Shown here: positions 17,109-27,936 of the stretch, one piece after another | Layout of the letters: every line of letters begins with the position of its first letter | Numbering within the stretch: the stretch's first letter is position 1 | Assembly (NCBI RefSeq): GCF_021272185.1 | Contig: NZ_JAJSEC010000003.1 | Coordinates: forward strand, 310,001-374,000 | DNA from: Roseivivax sp. GX 12232 | Lineage (GTDB): Bacteria > Pseudomonadota > Alphaproteobacteria > Rhodobacterales > Rhodobacteraceae | Length of the DNA stretch: 64,000 bases | Direction: 5' to 3' | Notes under the pieces: generated by a model | What the model saw: the letters and a program-made list of their open reading frames with translations, nothing else | What the model was told of the DNA's origin: nothing | Databases searched by the model: none | Translations under genes and position numbers: made by a program

Positions 17109-19307
17109 TCAGAAAAAGCTCTGCGGGTCGATGTCCACCGCCAGCCGCAGATCGCCCTTCAGCCGGAACTGCCCGACCCAGTCGGCGACCGCCGCCTGCA
17201 GCGCGCTGCCCTTGGGCGCCTTGACCAGGAGCCGCACCCGGTGGCGCCCGCGCACCCGGGCGATGGGGGCGGGGGCCGGCCCGAAGACCTCGGCGCCGAT
17301 GCGGCGCAGGGCGCCGGCGTTGCGGGCCAGCGCATTGCCGAGGTCGAAGACCTTCTGCACGTCCTCGGAGGACAGGATGATCCCCGCCATGCGGCCATAG
17401 GGCGGCACGCCCGCGGCCTCGCGCTCGCGGGCCTCGGCGCGCCAGAAGCCCTCTTCGTCGCCCGAGAGGATCGCCCGGATCACCGGGTGTTCGGGCTGGT
17501 AGGTCTGCAGCACCGCGACGCCCGGCTTCTCGGCCCGGCCCGCCCGGCCGGCGACCTGGCGCATGAGCTGGAAGGTGCGCTCGGCGGCGCGCAGGTCCGA
17601 GCCCTGCAGCCCGAGGTCGGCGTCGATCACACCCACCAGCGTCAGGAGCGGGAAGTTGTGGCCCTTGGCGACAAGCTGGGTGCCGACGATGATGTCGGCG
17701 CCGCCCTCGGCGATGCCCGCGATCTCGACCTTGAGCGCCCTTGCGGTGGTGAACATGTCCGACGACAGCACCGCCACCCGCGCCTCGGGAAAACGCGCGC
17801 GGGCCTCTTCGGCCAGCCGTTCGACCCCGGGGCCCACGGCGGCGAGCTTGCCCTCGACCTCGCAGGAGGGGCAGACCTCGGGGCGGGGCTCGGTCTCGCC
17901 GCATTGGTGGCAGACCAGGCGCTTGAGGAAGCGATGCTCCACCATGCGCGCGTCGCAGTGCTTGCAGCCGATCATATGCCCGCAGGCGCGGCAGATGGTG
18001 ACCGGCGCGTAGCCGCGGCGGTTGAGGAAGAGAAGCGCCTGTTCGCCTGCCGTAATGCGCCGTTCCACGCCGCGCGCCAGGGGCTCCGAGATCCAGCGGT
18101 CGGCGGGCAGGTCCTCGCCGCGCATGTCGAGGCTCTTCATCTCGGGCAGGGCGGCGGTGCCGAAGCGCGAGGTCAGCGTCAGCCGCTCGTATTTCCCCGC
18201 CTCCGCATTGGCCCAGCTTTCGAGCGAGGGCGTCGCCGAGGCCAGCACCACCCGCGCCTCGGCCAGGGAGGCGCGCAGCACCGCCATGTCGCGGGCGTTG
18301 TAGAGCGCGCCTTCCTCCTGCTTGTAGGAGGTGTCGTGTTCCTCGTCGACGACGACCAGCCCGAGGTCGCGGAACGGCAGGAAAAGCGCCGAGCGCGCGC
18401 CGACCACGAGCTGCGCGCCATTCTCGGCGACCATGTGCCAGACCCGCCGCCGCTCGGTCGCGGTCACGCCCGAGTGCCATTCCGCCGGGCGCGCGCCGAA
18501 GCGGGCCTCGACGCGGGTCAGGAACTCCGCCGAAAGCGCGATCTCGGGCAGGAGCACCAGCGCCTGGCGGCCCTGGCGCAGGCATTCGGCGACGGCCTCG
18601 AGGTAGACCTCGGTCTTGCCCGAGCCGGTCACGCCCTTGAGGAGCGTCGTGCCATAGGCGCGTTGCTCCAGCCCTCGGGCGAGGTGGCGCGCGGCCTCGG
18701 CCTGATCCTCGGCCAGGGGTTTGCCGGGCAGTTCGGGGTCGAGCCGGGGGAAAGGCGTGTCGCGGGGGCTTTCCTCCTCGAGAACGGCGCCCTGTTTGAC
18801 CAGCCCCTTGACCACCGAGCTGGTGACGCCCGCGGTGGCGCTCAGCTCCGAGAGCGTCAGCGCCAGGCCGCCCATCTCCTCGAGCGCGGCCAGCACCCGG
18901 GTGCGCGCCTCGGTCATGCGGTCGGGTTGGCCGGTGCCCCGGCGGTAGACCTTGCGCTTGCCGGGCGGCTGGCCGAGCCCCGGCGCGCGGGTCGCGAGCC
19001 GCAGCATGACCGGCATGGGCGTCAGGGTGTAAGCCCCTGCCTTCTCGAGGAAACTCTGCATCTCGGCGCGCATGTCCGGCACGTCGAGCGGCGGGCCCGC
19101 GGGGCGCAGCCGGGCGCGGTCGATCGCGCCTTCGCCGGGGCCCCAGACCACCCCCATGACCCGGCGCGGGCCGAGCGGCACCTCGATGAAGGCGCCGAGG
19201 CGCACCCCGCCCGCGGGCGCGAGATAGTCCAGCGCGCCGCCCAGGGGCTGGGTGGTCAGCACCGCGATGCGGGCGCCTTCGGGGAAGAATGAGGGGTGGT
19301 CGGCCAT
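17109..19307 (-). CDS. priA: Primosomal replication protein N' (PriA helicase)
   Basis: A 3'-to-5' DNA helicase that restarts stalled replication forks. The 732-residue protein has the N-terminal DNA-binding domain, Walker A GVTGSGKTEVYLEAV, the DEEHD box in VVVDEEHDTSYKQEE, and GARSALFLPF. The zinc-finger insert has eight cysteines (CRACGHMIGCKHCDARM ... CHQCGETEPRPEVCPSC). The C-terminus holds VAGRAGRAEKPG (motif VI) and a final DIDPQSFF. The start is the ATG at 19307; the open frame continues to 19364, but the upstream residues are not family-like. It is divergent from the small transaldolase gene. Confidence 0.96.
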   Translation of the reverse strand: MADHPSFFPEGARIAVLTTQPLGGALDYLAPAGGVRLGAFIEVPLGPRRVMGVVWGPGEGAIDRARLRPAGPPLDVPDMRAEMQSFLEKAGAYTLTPMPVMLRLATRAPGLGQPPGKRKVYRRGTGQPDRMTEARTRVLAALEEMGGLALTLSELSATAGVTSSVVKGLVKQGAVLEEESPRDTPFPRLDPELPGKPLAEDQAEAARHLARGLEQRAYGTTLLKGVTGSGKTEVYLEAVAECLRQGRQALVLLPEIALSAEFLTRVEARFGARPAEWHSGVTATERRRVWHMVAENGAQLVVGARSALFLPFRDLGLVVVDEEHDTSYKQEEGALYNARDMAVLRASLAEARVVLASATPSLESWANAEAGKYERLTLTSRFGTAALPEMKSLDMRGEDLPADRWISEPLARGVERRITAGEQALLFLNRRGYAPVTICRACGHMIGCKHCDARMVEHRFLKRLVCHQCGETEPRPEVCPSCEVEGKLAAVGPGVERLAEEARARFPEARVAVLSSDMFTTARALKVEIAGIAEGGADIIVGTQLVAKGHNFPLLTLVGVIDADLGLQGSDLRAAERTFQLMRQVAGRAGRAEKPGVAVLQTYQPEHPVIRAILSGDEEGFWRAEAREREAAGVPPYGRMAGIILSSEDVQKVFDLGNALARNAGALRRIGAEVFGPAPAPIARVRGRHRVRLLVKAPKGSALQAAVADWVGQFRLKGDLRLAVDIDPQSFF

Positions 19308-19384
19308 AATTTCAGGTTTTGCCTTTGCCGGGCCTGAGGTAAAGGCTCGGGCAGAGAAGGCCAAGCATCCCGAGGAGCGCGCCC

Positions 19385-20038
19385 ATGAAATTCTTTGTCG
19401 ACACCGCCGATATCGACGCCATCCGTGAATTGAACGACCTGGGGATGGTCGACGGGGTGACCACCAACCCCTCGCTGATCCTGAAGTCGGGCCGGGACAT
19501 CTTCGAGGTCACCAAGGAAATCTGCGACCTGGTGCCCGGGCCGGTCTCGGCCGAGGTCATCGCGCTCGAGGCCGACGAGATGATCGCCGAGGGCCGCAAG
19601 CTCGCCGGCATCGCCGAGAACATCGCCGTGAAGGTGCCGCTGACCTGGGACGGTCTGAAGGCCTGCAAGGTGCTCTCCGACGAGGGCCGCATGGTCAACG
19701 TGACGCTGTGTTTCTCGGCCAACCAGGCGCTGCTGGCGGCCAAGGCCGGCGCGACCTTCATCTCGCCCTTCGTGGGCCGGCTCGACGACATCAACCTCGA
19801 CGGGCTCGAGCTGATCTCGGACATCCGCGAGATCTACGACAACTACGGCTACGAGACGCAGATCCTGGCGGCCTCGATCCGCTCGGCGAACCACATCTCC
19901 GAATGCGCCAAGATCGGCGCCGACGTGGTGACCGCGCCGCCGGCGGTGATCTCGGCCATGGCCAAGCACGTGCTGACCGACAAGGGGCTCGATGCCTTCG
20001 TGGCCGACGCCAAGAAGGCGGGAATCAAGATCGTGTAA
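19385..20038 (+). CDS. Small transaldolase / fructose-6-phosphate aldolase (TalC/FSA family)
   Basis: A 217-residue TIM-barrel class I aldolase. The N-terminus [20 protein letters not shown], the GVTTNPSLI block and the Schiff-base lysine Lys83 in NIAVKVPLT are diagnostic; [29 protein letters not shown] follows. The family contains both transaldolases and fructose-6-phosphate aldolases, so the activity is left open. AGGAGC lies ahead of the ATG at 19385. A strong terminator lies at 20159. Confidence 0.92.
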   Translation: MKFFVDTADIDAIRELNDLGMVDGVTTNPSLILKSGRDIFEVTKEICDLVPGPVSAEVIALEADEMIAEGRKLAGIAENIAVKVPLTWDGLKACKVLSDEGRMVNVTLCFSANQALLAAKAGATFISPFVGRLDDINLDGLELISDIREIYDNYGYETQILAASIRSANHISECAKIGADVVTAPPAVISAMAKHVLTDKGLDAFVADAKKAGIKIV

Positions 20039-20158
20039 GAGGGTTTGCCCGGGGGTGCCCACCGCCCCTGGGGAAAGGCGCCGGTCCTTCGGGGCCGGGG
20101 CCCGGGTGCCGCCCTGCGCGCCGCGCGCCATCCGCCGGGCGGGGCTGCATCCGACGAC

Positions 20159-20193
20159 AAAGGCCCGGGGCCGTTATGGCGCCCGGGCCTTTT
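20159..20193 (+). terminator. Rho-independent terminator after the transaldolase gene
   Basis: AAAGGCCCGGG (20159-20169) pairs with CCCGGGCCTTT (20182-20193), with loop bases GCCGTTATGGCG and a T-run at the 3' side. It lies about 120 bases beyond the stop and fits the + strand transcript. Confidence 0.85.
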
Positions 20194-20333
20194 GCTGTTT
20201 TGAGGGGTGTTTTGGGGCTTGGGGCGTTGTGTCGGGTGGCCGTTTCACCAGTCATCAGTCGCGCCTGCCGCCCGTGACTGATCGCCTCCGACTCAAGCTC
20301 GGGGTTCGTGACCTCTAAATCGCAGCCGCAGCC

Positions 20334-22916
20334 TCAGCCCGCCGCGCGCTTCGAGGGTTTGAAGCCGATGCCCTGGGTCGCGGTGAAGCGCCCGCCTTCG
20401 AGCCGTTCGATCTTGCCCTCGCGCAGGAGTACGCCGAAGCTGCGCAGCCGGTCCTCGCGCGAGCTTTCGGTTGCCTCGACCTCGCGCACCTTGCCCATGA
20501 GCTGCGGGCGCGAGAAGGCGGGGCGTTCCTCGACGAAGGCCATGTAGGCGGCGGCGGCTTCGAGCAGTTCCGACAGTTCCGTCGCGCCGACCTGCCGGGC
20601 GTAATCGCCGAAGCTCATGTCGGCTGCTGCGGCGGGGGCGGCGACCTCCTCGCGGGCGACCCGACGGGGCCGGATGGCGCGGGGGCGGGCGGTCGCCTCG
20701 TCGACGCGCTGCTCGGCCACCAGCTTCAGCGGCGCGGGACGGCCGGGCGTCGGGCGGGCCGGGGCCTCGGCGGCGGTGCGCTCGGCCACGGGGCGGCGCG
20801 GGCGCACGACGGATTTCAGGTCCTCGCGGTAGGGTTCGGTCTTCTCGGCCTCGTCGTCCTGGCGGCCGAGCAGCCGGTCGGCGCGAGTCGCGGCGACGGC
20901 GGCGCGCAGGTGCTGGATCGCCGAGCGGCGGTCGCGCGAGGCGGGTTCTTCCATCTCGCGGTCGGTCTCGTCCATCAGGCGGTCGACGCCCGAGCCCTGG
21001 TCGTCGAGCCGGCCCTCGTTGAACATCGCGCGCGCCGGGGAGGCGAGTTTCACCGCGCGGCGCACCTCCTGTTCGCCACCCTGGGCGGCGTCGTCGTCAC
21101 CGTCGAGCGCGGGCTGCGGCGCGGAGGTCATCTCCTGGCGCTCGCTGGCGGGGGATTCGGCCTCGTCCTCGCCGAAGGCGGCGTCGAGCTCGCGGGCGAA
21201 ATCCTCGTCGTCCTCGAGGTCCTCGGCGGCGTGATCGGCGGTCAGGCGGAAGGGATCTGCGGGCTTGGTCTCGGCGGTGTCGTCTTCGTCCGCGTCGTCG
21301 GCGTCCTGCGGGAGGCTGCCGAGGCCCAGTTCCTCGGCCTCGAAGGCGGCCAACTCGCGGGCGAGATCGGCCTCGTCCTCGGCCGAGAGCGTGCTTTCCG
21401 AGGCATAGGGCGCGACGGAGCTGGTGGCGCCGGGGGCGTCTTCCTCGACCTCCTCGAAGTCGCCCGAGGCGAGCGCCCGGTCGAAATCGGCGCGCTTCAT
21501 CTTCATGATGCGCAGGCCCGAGCGCTGCGGGGCGGGGGTGTCGGCGTCGTCTGCGGCGTCAGCGGTGTCGATCCCGACCTCGACGGCCTCGTCCTTAGCG
21601 GCCTGCTCGTCGTCAGCCTCTGTGGCGTCGGTCTCTTCGTTGGCAGCCTCGGCATCGGCCATCTCGGCCTCATCCGCAGCTTCAGCCGAGTCGGCCTCAT
21701 CCAATTCCGCCGCGAACTCCGCCGCGTCCTCGGCGGTCTCGTCCAGCTCGGCCACGCCTTCCGCGTCGCCGTCCTCGGCGGGATAGCCCTCGGCGGTCTC
21801 TACCTCGGCGGCGCTGCCCATGCTGCCCGCGACGAGGCCCGCGATGGTGTCCTCGAGCGCGTCCTCCTCGGACGCCTCGGGCGTCTCGTCAATCCGGCGG
21901 CTGCTGGCGGCCACCTCGGCTTCGGCGCGGTCGGCGGCTTCGGCGGCGGCGAGACGGGCGGCCATGCGGGCATTGCCATAGGCGGTCTCGTCGGCGTCCT
22001 CGGGGTCGATCTCGCCGGTCTCGGGCGCGGGGGCGGCGGGCACGGCGGGCATCGCGGGTTGCGGCGCCTCGGCGTCGTCTTCTTCCTCGGTTTCGAGGAA
22101 GGGCACGCCGCTGCCCATCATCTCTTCGGAATGGGCGTCCTCGATCAGATCCTCGGTCAGCGCGGGGCTGTCCTCGGCGGGCGCCTTGGAGGTCACCACG
22201 GCGCGGATGCGCGCGAGCTTGGCCGCGACGCTGGCCTCGGGGGCGACGGTGAAGGGCGCGGGCGCGCGGTCGGTGGCGAGGTCTTCGGCCAGATCCTCGG
22301 CGGCGGCTTCCGCGGCCTCCTCGGGGGTGTTGGTCTTGGGTTCTTCGGCAGCTGCTTCGGCAGGCGCGGTCTCGGTAGCCGGAGCCACAGCGGCAGGCGC
22401 CGGGCTCTCTTCAGCAGGTGCCGGGGCCTCTGCCGCAGCGGCGGCTTCGGCGCGGGCGGCGGCCTCGGCGGCGCGGGCCTCGGCTTCGAGCCGGGCTTCC
22501 ACGGCGGCGGCCAGAGCGTCTTCCTCAGGGGCGCGGGTCGTGTCGTCGGGCTGGGCCTCGGAGGCCGCCTCAGGCGCCTTTGCGGGTGCCTCGGGCTGCG
22601 CTTCGGTTTGCGCCTCGCCTTCGCCCTGCGCCGCGGCTGCCGCCGCGCCGGGCTGCGCCAGGCTCGGACGCAGCACCACGCCGCCATCCTGTTCGAACCG
22701 CGCCTCGACCCGGCGGGCGATCTCGCGCTCGGCGATCCGGGCCAGCATCTCGGCGTCGGGGGTCGGCGGCTCGGCGCCGAAGTAGCGGTCGTCCTGGGCC
22801 AGGTCGCGGAAATACTCCGCGATTGCCTTCATCGTGTCGAAGGAATCGTCGAAGCCCTCGAGCGTGCAGGAAAAGGTCCCGTACGACACCGTGAGGATTT
22901 TGCTCGAACTCACCAT
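20334..22916 (-). CDS. Large acidic Ala/Glu-rich protein of unknown function
   Basis: An 860-residue protein that I do not assign to a named family. Residues 1-80 are well structured (KILTVSYGTFSCTLEGFDDS, MKAIAEYFRDLAQDDRYFGA, AEMLARIAEREIARRVEARF). Residues 90-590 are strongly acidic low complexity, dominated by Ala, Glu, Asp and Pro, and probably disordered. The last 100 residues are again structured (MSFGDYARQVGATELSELLE, AAAYMAFVEERPAFSRPQLM, GVLLREGKIERLEGGRF). Two folded ends joined by a long disordered acidic tether suggest a scaffold or chromosome/cell-pole organiser, but this is speculation. The start is the ATG at 22916. It is divergent from the thiamine pyrophosphokinase gene across a 137-base AT-rich gap. 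Confidence 0.8.
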   Translation of the reverse strand: MVSSSKILTVSYGTFSCTLEGFDDSFDTMKAIAEYFRDLAQDDRYFGAEPPTPDAEMLARIAEREIARRVEARFEQDGGVVLRPSLAQPGAAAAAAQGEGEAQTEAQPEAPAKAPEAASEAQPDDTTRAPEEDALAAAVEARLEAEARAAEAAARAEAAAAAEAPAPAEESPAPAAVAPATETAPAEAAAEEPKTNTPEEAAEAAAEDLAEDLATDRAPAPFTVAPEASVAAKLARIRAVVTSKAPAEDSPALTEDLIEDAHSEEMMGSGVPFLETEEEDDAEAPQPAMPAVPAAPAPETGEIDPEDADETAYGNARMAARLAAAEAADRAEAEVAASSRRIDETPEASEEDALEDTIAGLVAGSMGSAAEVETAEGYPAEDGDAEGVAELDETAEDAAEFAAELDEADSAEAADEAEMADAEAANEETDATEADDEQAAKDEAVEVGIDTADAADDADTPAPQRSGLRIMKMKRADFDRALASGDFEEVEEDAPGATSSVAPYASESTLSAEDEADLARELAAFEAEELGLGSLPQDADDADEDDTAETKPADPFRLTADHAAEDLEDDEDFARELDAAFGEDEAESPASERQEMTSAPQPALDGDDDAAQGGEQEVRRAVKLASPARAMFNEGRLDDQGSGVDRLMDETDREMEEPASRDRRSAIQHLRAAVAATRADRLLGRQDDEAEKTEPYREDLKSVVRPRRPVAERTAAEAPARPTPGRPAPLKLVAEQRVDEATARPRAIRPRRVAREEVAAPAAAADMSFGDYARQVGATELSELLEAAAAYMAFVEERPAFSRPQLMGKVREVEATESSREDRLRSFGVLLREGKIERLEGGRFTATQGIGFKPSKRAAG

Positions 22917-23053
22917 GGCTACTCACTTTCAGTCTGTCCGCAACAAACTGTTTAGCACGCGGACCGGGACCAAAGCTGACCGAATCTGCGTCCACCAACG
23001 TATCATTTCGTGTCTGGATTGTGATCTATTCCCTAAAATGAGATGAATTCGCC

Positions 23054-23731
23054 ATGATTGACGCGATTGTTCACAGCGCATCCCCCGTGCTGCTGGTCGG
23101 GGGCGGGGAGCTGGACAAAGACGCGCTCCGGGCGGAATTGTCCCGCTTTGACAAGGTGGTGGCCGCTGATGGCGGGGCCGACGCGGTGCTGGCGGCAGGC
23201 GGCAGGCCCGATGCGCTGATCGGCGATCTGGATTCCGTCTCCGAGGCCGCCCGGGCGGCGCTGCCCGCCGAAGCCGTGCACGAGATCGCCGAACAGGACA
23301 GCACCGATTTCGACAAATGCCTGCGCAACATCGCGGCGCCGCTGGTCGTCGCCATGGGGTTCCTGGGCGCGCGGGTCGACCACCAGCTTGCGGCCTTCAC
23401 GGTGCTCGCGCAGCGGGCCGAGCGGCCCTGCCTGCTGATCGGCGCGCATGACGCAGTGGCGCTTTGCCCGCCCGAGCTGAAGATTGGCCTGCCGCGCGAC
23501 ACGCGGGTTTCGCTCTGGCCCCTGGCCGAGGTGACGGGCCGATCGGACGGGCTGCACTGGCCGATCGCGGGGATGCGTTTCGCGCCGCATGCCACCATCG
23601 GCACCTCGAACCGCGCCGAGGGGCCGATCCGGCTGCGCATGGACGCGCCGGGGATGCTGATCCTTCTGCCCGCGCGCTTTGCCGGGGCGCTGGCCCAGGC
23701 GCTTATGGCGGCGCCGCGCTGGGGGTCGTGA
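23054..23731 (+). CDS. Thiamine diphosphokinase
   Basis: Transfers pyrophosphate from ATP to thiamine, giving thiamine diphosphate. The 225-residue protein has the family motifs VVAADGGADAVL, DALIGDLDSVS and EQDSTDFDKCLRNI, which hold the metal/ATP site. GFLGARVDHQLAAFTVL completes the catalytic domain; the C-terminal half is the thiamine-binding beta domain. The start is the ATG at 23054. The last 29 bases overlap the convergent exporter gene at 23703. Confidence 0.93.
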   Translation: MIDAIVHSASPVLLVGGGELDKDALRAELSRFDKVVAADGGADAVLAAGGRPDALIGDLDSVSEAARAALPAEAVHEIAEQDSTDFDKCLRNIAAPLVVAMGFLGARVDHQLAAFTVLAQRAERPCLLIGAHDAVALCPPELKIGLPRDTRVSLWPLAEVTGRSDGLHWPIAGMRFAPHATIGTSNRAEGPIRLRMDAPGMLILLPARFAGALAQALMAAPRWGS

Positions 23732-24608
23732 GCCGGCGGGCCACCTGCCGCTCGCGCCAGATCACGTAGAGCCCCGCGACGCAGATCAGCCCGATCCCGA
23801 GGCTCGCCTGCGGGCCGGGAAGGTCGCCGAAGATCACCAGCCCGAAGAAGGTCGCCACCGGGATCTCGATGTATTGCATCGGCGCCAGCGTCGCGGCGGG
23901 GGCGAAGCGCAGCGACCAGGTCATCAGCAGATGCGCCAGCGTGCCCAGCACCCCCATGGCCGCCAGAAGCATGAGCGTGCCGCCCTCGGGCGCGGGCCAG
24001 TCGGTGCCGAAGGCCAGGAGCGGCAGCAGGAGCGCCAGCGCCATCCAGCCGTTCATCGCCTGCAGCGCCAGCGCGCCGACCTCGCGCGCGATCATCCGGG
24101 TGACCAGCATGAACCCCGCGAAGAAGACCGCGACGCCCAGCGGCAGAAGCGCCGGCAGGCCGACGCTGTCGAAGGCGGGCTCCAGCACCAGGAGCGTGCC
24201 GGCAAAGCCCACCAGGCAGGCGCCGAGGCGGCGGGTGCCGACCTCCTCGTCCAAGAACAGCCAGCCGAGGAGCAGAAGCAGGAAGGGCATGACGAAGGCG
24301 ATGGAGATCGCATCGGCCAGCGGCAGGAAGCGCAGCGCGGTGAACATGCAGCCGATGCCGCCGATGTGCAGAACGGTCCGGGCAAGCGCGATGCGCCAGA
24401 CCCGGGCGGGCGCGCGCCGCATGGCCGGGAGGCTGACCGGCGTCAGGATGACCGCTTGGAAGCCGAAGCGCACGATCAGCAGCAGAAGCAGCGGCACATG
24501 CGGCCCGAGCAGCTTGGCCAGGCTGTCGCCGAGCGGCGCCAGCACGCAGAAGCCCGCCATCAGGGCAATGCCGAGGATCGGCCGGTCGGAGGGAGGCGGG
24601 GCGCTCAT
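23703..24608 (-). CDS. DMT-superfamily (EamA) transporter
   Basis: A 301-residue inner-membrane protein with ten predicted helices in two EamA repeats. The first repeat contains RTVLHIGGIGCMFTALRFLP then LADAISIAFVMPFLLLLLGW; the second contains MTWSLRFAPAATLAPMQYIE, the typical repeat signature. It probably exports a small metabolite; the substrate is unknown. The start is the ATG at 24608. Its 3' end overlaps the thiamine pyrophosphokinase gene by 29 bases. Confidence 0.9.
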   Translation of the reverse strand: MSAPPPSDRPILGIALMAGFCVLAPLGDSLAKLLGPHVPLLLLLIVRFGFQAVILTPVSLPAMRRAPARVWRIALARTVLHIGGIGCMFTALRFLPLADAISIAFVMPFLLLLLGWLFLDEEVGTRRLGACLVGFAGTLLVLEPAFDSVGLPALLPLGVAVFFAGFMLVTRMIAREVGALALQAMNGWMALALLLPLLAFGTDWPAPEGGTLMLLAAMGVLGTLAHLLMTWSLRFAPAATLAPMQYIEIPVATFFGLVIFGDLPGPQASLGIGLICVAGLYVIWRERQVARRLTTPSAAPP

Positions 24609-24675
24609 GGCGGCGAGCCTGTGCCGCGGCGCGCAGAATGTCGAGGCGGCTTCGCGCGCTTAGTGCGGCGCAACG

Positions 24676-24703
24676 AAAAAGGCCGCCCGGGCGGGCGGCC
24701 TTT
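24676..24703 (-). terminator. Rho-independent terminator of the cold-shock gene
   Basis: AAAGGCCGCCC and GGGCGGCCTTT form a perfect stem around GGGC-like loop bases, with an A-run on the + strand that reads as a T-run on the - strand. It lies 25 bases downstream of the cold-shock gene stop. Confidence 0.88.
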
Positions 24704-24727
24704 GATGTCCTGCAGGCAGGGCCTGGA

Positions 24728-24934
24728 TCAGGCGAGGGCGAGGTTGGTCGCGCTCTCGCGGCCGTCGCGGCCGGATTCGACGTCGAAGGTCACCTTCTGG
24801 TCGTCACGCAGGCCGGTGAGGCCAGCGCGCTCGACGGCGGAGATGTGCACGAAGATGTCCTTGCCACCGGATTCCGGTGCGATGAAGCCGTAGCCTTTGG
24901 TGGTGTTGAACCACTTAACGGTGCCTTGAGCCAT
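24728..24934 (-). CDS. Cold-shock domain protein (CspA family)
   Basis: A 68-residue single cold-shock domain. RNP1 (KGYGFI) and RNP2 (DIFVHI) are intact in [20 protein letters not shown] ... [14 protein letters not shown]. It binds single-stranded RNA/DNA and acts as an RNA chaperone. The start is the ATG at 24934. The 148-base gap to the divergent gene at 25083 leaves room for the long structured leader common in csp mRNAs. Several paralogues usually exist, so temperature regulation is not assured. Confidence 0.95.
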   Translation of the reverse strand: MAQGTVKWFNTTKGYGFIAPESGGKDIFVHISAVERAGLTGLRDDQKVTFDVESGRDGRESATNLALA

Positions 24935-25082
24935 TGGGGTCGTCCTTGATGTTTCCGCTGCCCGCGGGAGTGCGGCAGCCCGGCAAAGTCACGTCTGGAT
25001 CGATAGACCTGAGTGCCGAAGTCGGAAAACAGCAGGGGTCGAAAGAGAAGATCGTCAGCAGCGACGCCTATGACAGGAAAAG

Positions 25083-25883
25083 ATGCATCGGGCAATAGGA
25101 TTCGCGATGTGTCGGCGGGATGGGCTGCACAATTTCTTAACCTTGTCGGCGCAGGGTGCGGGGATGCGAGAGCTTGCCGCACATTCAGCGCGTAGTGCGC
25201 CTGCTGCTTCCGGGGCGCCTGACGCGCCCGTGGCCTCCGGGGCGTCTGACGCTCCGGCTGCGCCGATCGGTGCCGCGCCCGCCATGCTCGGGGCCTCAGC
25301 CGTGGCCGCTGCCTTCGCCGGGCCCGCTGTGCCCACTGGGTCCGCCGTCCCCGCCGCCCGCGCCGCGCCCGACCCGGGCTTCGTGCATCCGCATCTCGCG
25401 GGCCGGACGGAGTTCTTCACCCTCGCCGTCGCCCACCGCGGCAGCGCGCTTCTGACCGAGGAGGTGGCCCTCCTGCGCGCCGCCCTGCGCGAGGTGCTGC
25501 GCCGAAGGCCCTTCCATATCGACGCCTTCGTGGTGCTGCCCGACCATTTGCACGCGCTCTGGACCCTGCCCGAGGCCGACGACAATGCCTCCGAACGCTG
25601 GGGCAACCTCAAGGCGCATTTCTCCCGCGCGCTGCGCCGGGCCGGCCGGGCGCCCGAACCGCCGCTGGGGCGGCTTTCCGCCAAGGCGCGGCGGCGCGGA
25701 GAGATCGGCATCTGGACCAAGGGCTTCCGCCGCCACCGCGTGGGTGATCGCGCCGAATACGAGGCGCTGCGCCGCGCCTGCTGGTGCGACCCGGTGAAAC
25801 ACGGGCTGGTCGCCCGGGCCGAGGACTGGCCCTTCTCCTCGCTGCACCGCGACCGGCGGATGGGAGAGGTGGGTGAGATGTGA
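25083..25883 (+). CDS. REP-associated tyrosine transposase-like (RAYT/Y1 HUH) protein, probably inactive
   Basis: The C-terminal 165 residues match the RAYT/TnpA_REP family: RTEFFTLAVAHRGSALL, RRPFHIDAFVVLPDHLHALW with the HUH metal pair (His codons at 25545 and 25551), DDNASERWGNLKAHFSRAL, IWTKGF and DPVKHGLVARAEDWPFSSLH. In E. coli RAYT (YafM/TnpA_REP) the catalytic tyrosine sits in VDYIYINPVKHG. The aligned stretch here is RRACWCDPVKHG, so the tyrosine is alanine (codon 25776-25778). An upstream Tyr (EYEALRR) is conserved but is not the expected nucleophile. The N-terminal 100 residues are Ala/Pro-rich low complexity. The real start may be later, for example GTG 25383. No REP pair directly flanks it. 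Confidence 0.75.
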   Translation: MHRAIGFAMCRRDGLHNFLTLSAQGAGMRELAAHSARSAPAASGAPDAPVASGASDAPAAPIGAAPAMLGASAVAAAFAGPAVPTGSAVPAARAAPDPGFVHPHLAGRTEFFTLAVAHRGSALLTEEVALLRAALREVLRRRPFHIDAFVVLPDHLHALWTLPEADDNASERWGNLKAHFSRALRRAGRAPEPPLGRLSAKARRRGEIGIWTKGFRRHRVGDRAEYEALRRACWCDPVKHGLVARAEDWPFSSLHRDRRMGEVGEM

Positions 25884-26175
25884 CGCGGAAGTGGTCGGAT
25901 GAGCAAAACTCGACGGCGTGTTTGGAACGGGTGAAGTTGGGCGAGCCTTGGCCGCACGTTTGGCCCGGTGCGGAGTGCGTAGCGGAAGAGACTGGGCTGT
26001 CTGCTGCGGCGCGCGGGGCCATGGGCCCTAGCGCAGGCCTGAGATTCCCGTTGCTCCCAAACGACACCGGGCGCGCAGGTCTCCCCGCACGCCCGGCGTG
26101 ATGTCTGCGCTCAAGGAGGCCCGGCCCGTCTTGCTCCGGTCACCTAGACCAAGCCGCCCAGCCCGGGCCTCGCCC
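25884..26175. other. Intergenic gap between RAYT-like gene and ettA
   Basis: A stretch of 292 bases between convergent genes. I see no gene, repeat or obvious terminator in it. The first 100 bases are less GC-rich than the surroundings. Confidence 0.5.
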
Positions 26176-27831
<1,656 letters not shown>

Positions 27832-27936
27832 GGAGCGCGTGCCCTCTTGCCTGTGTGAGACTGGGTTGCGCGCCTCTTTAGGGGATTTGCGCGGCCACTA
27901 AAAGGGCGCGTTCGGCGGCTTGTGGAGGGGGCGCGG

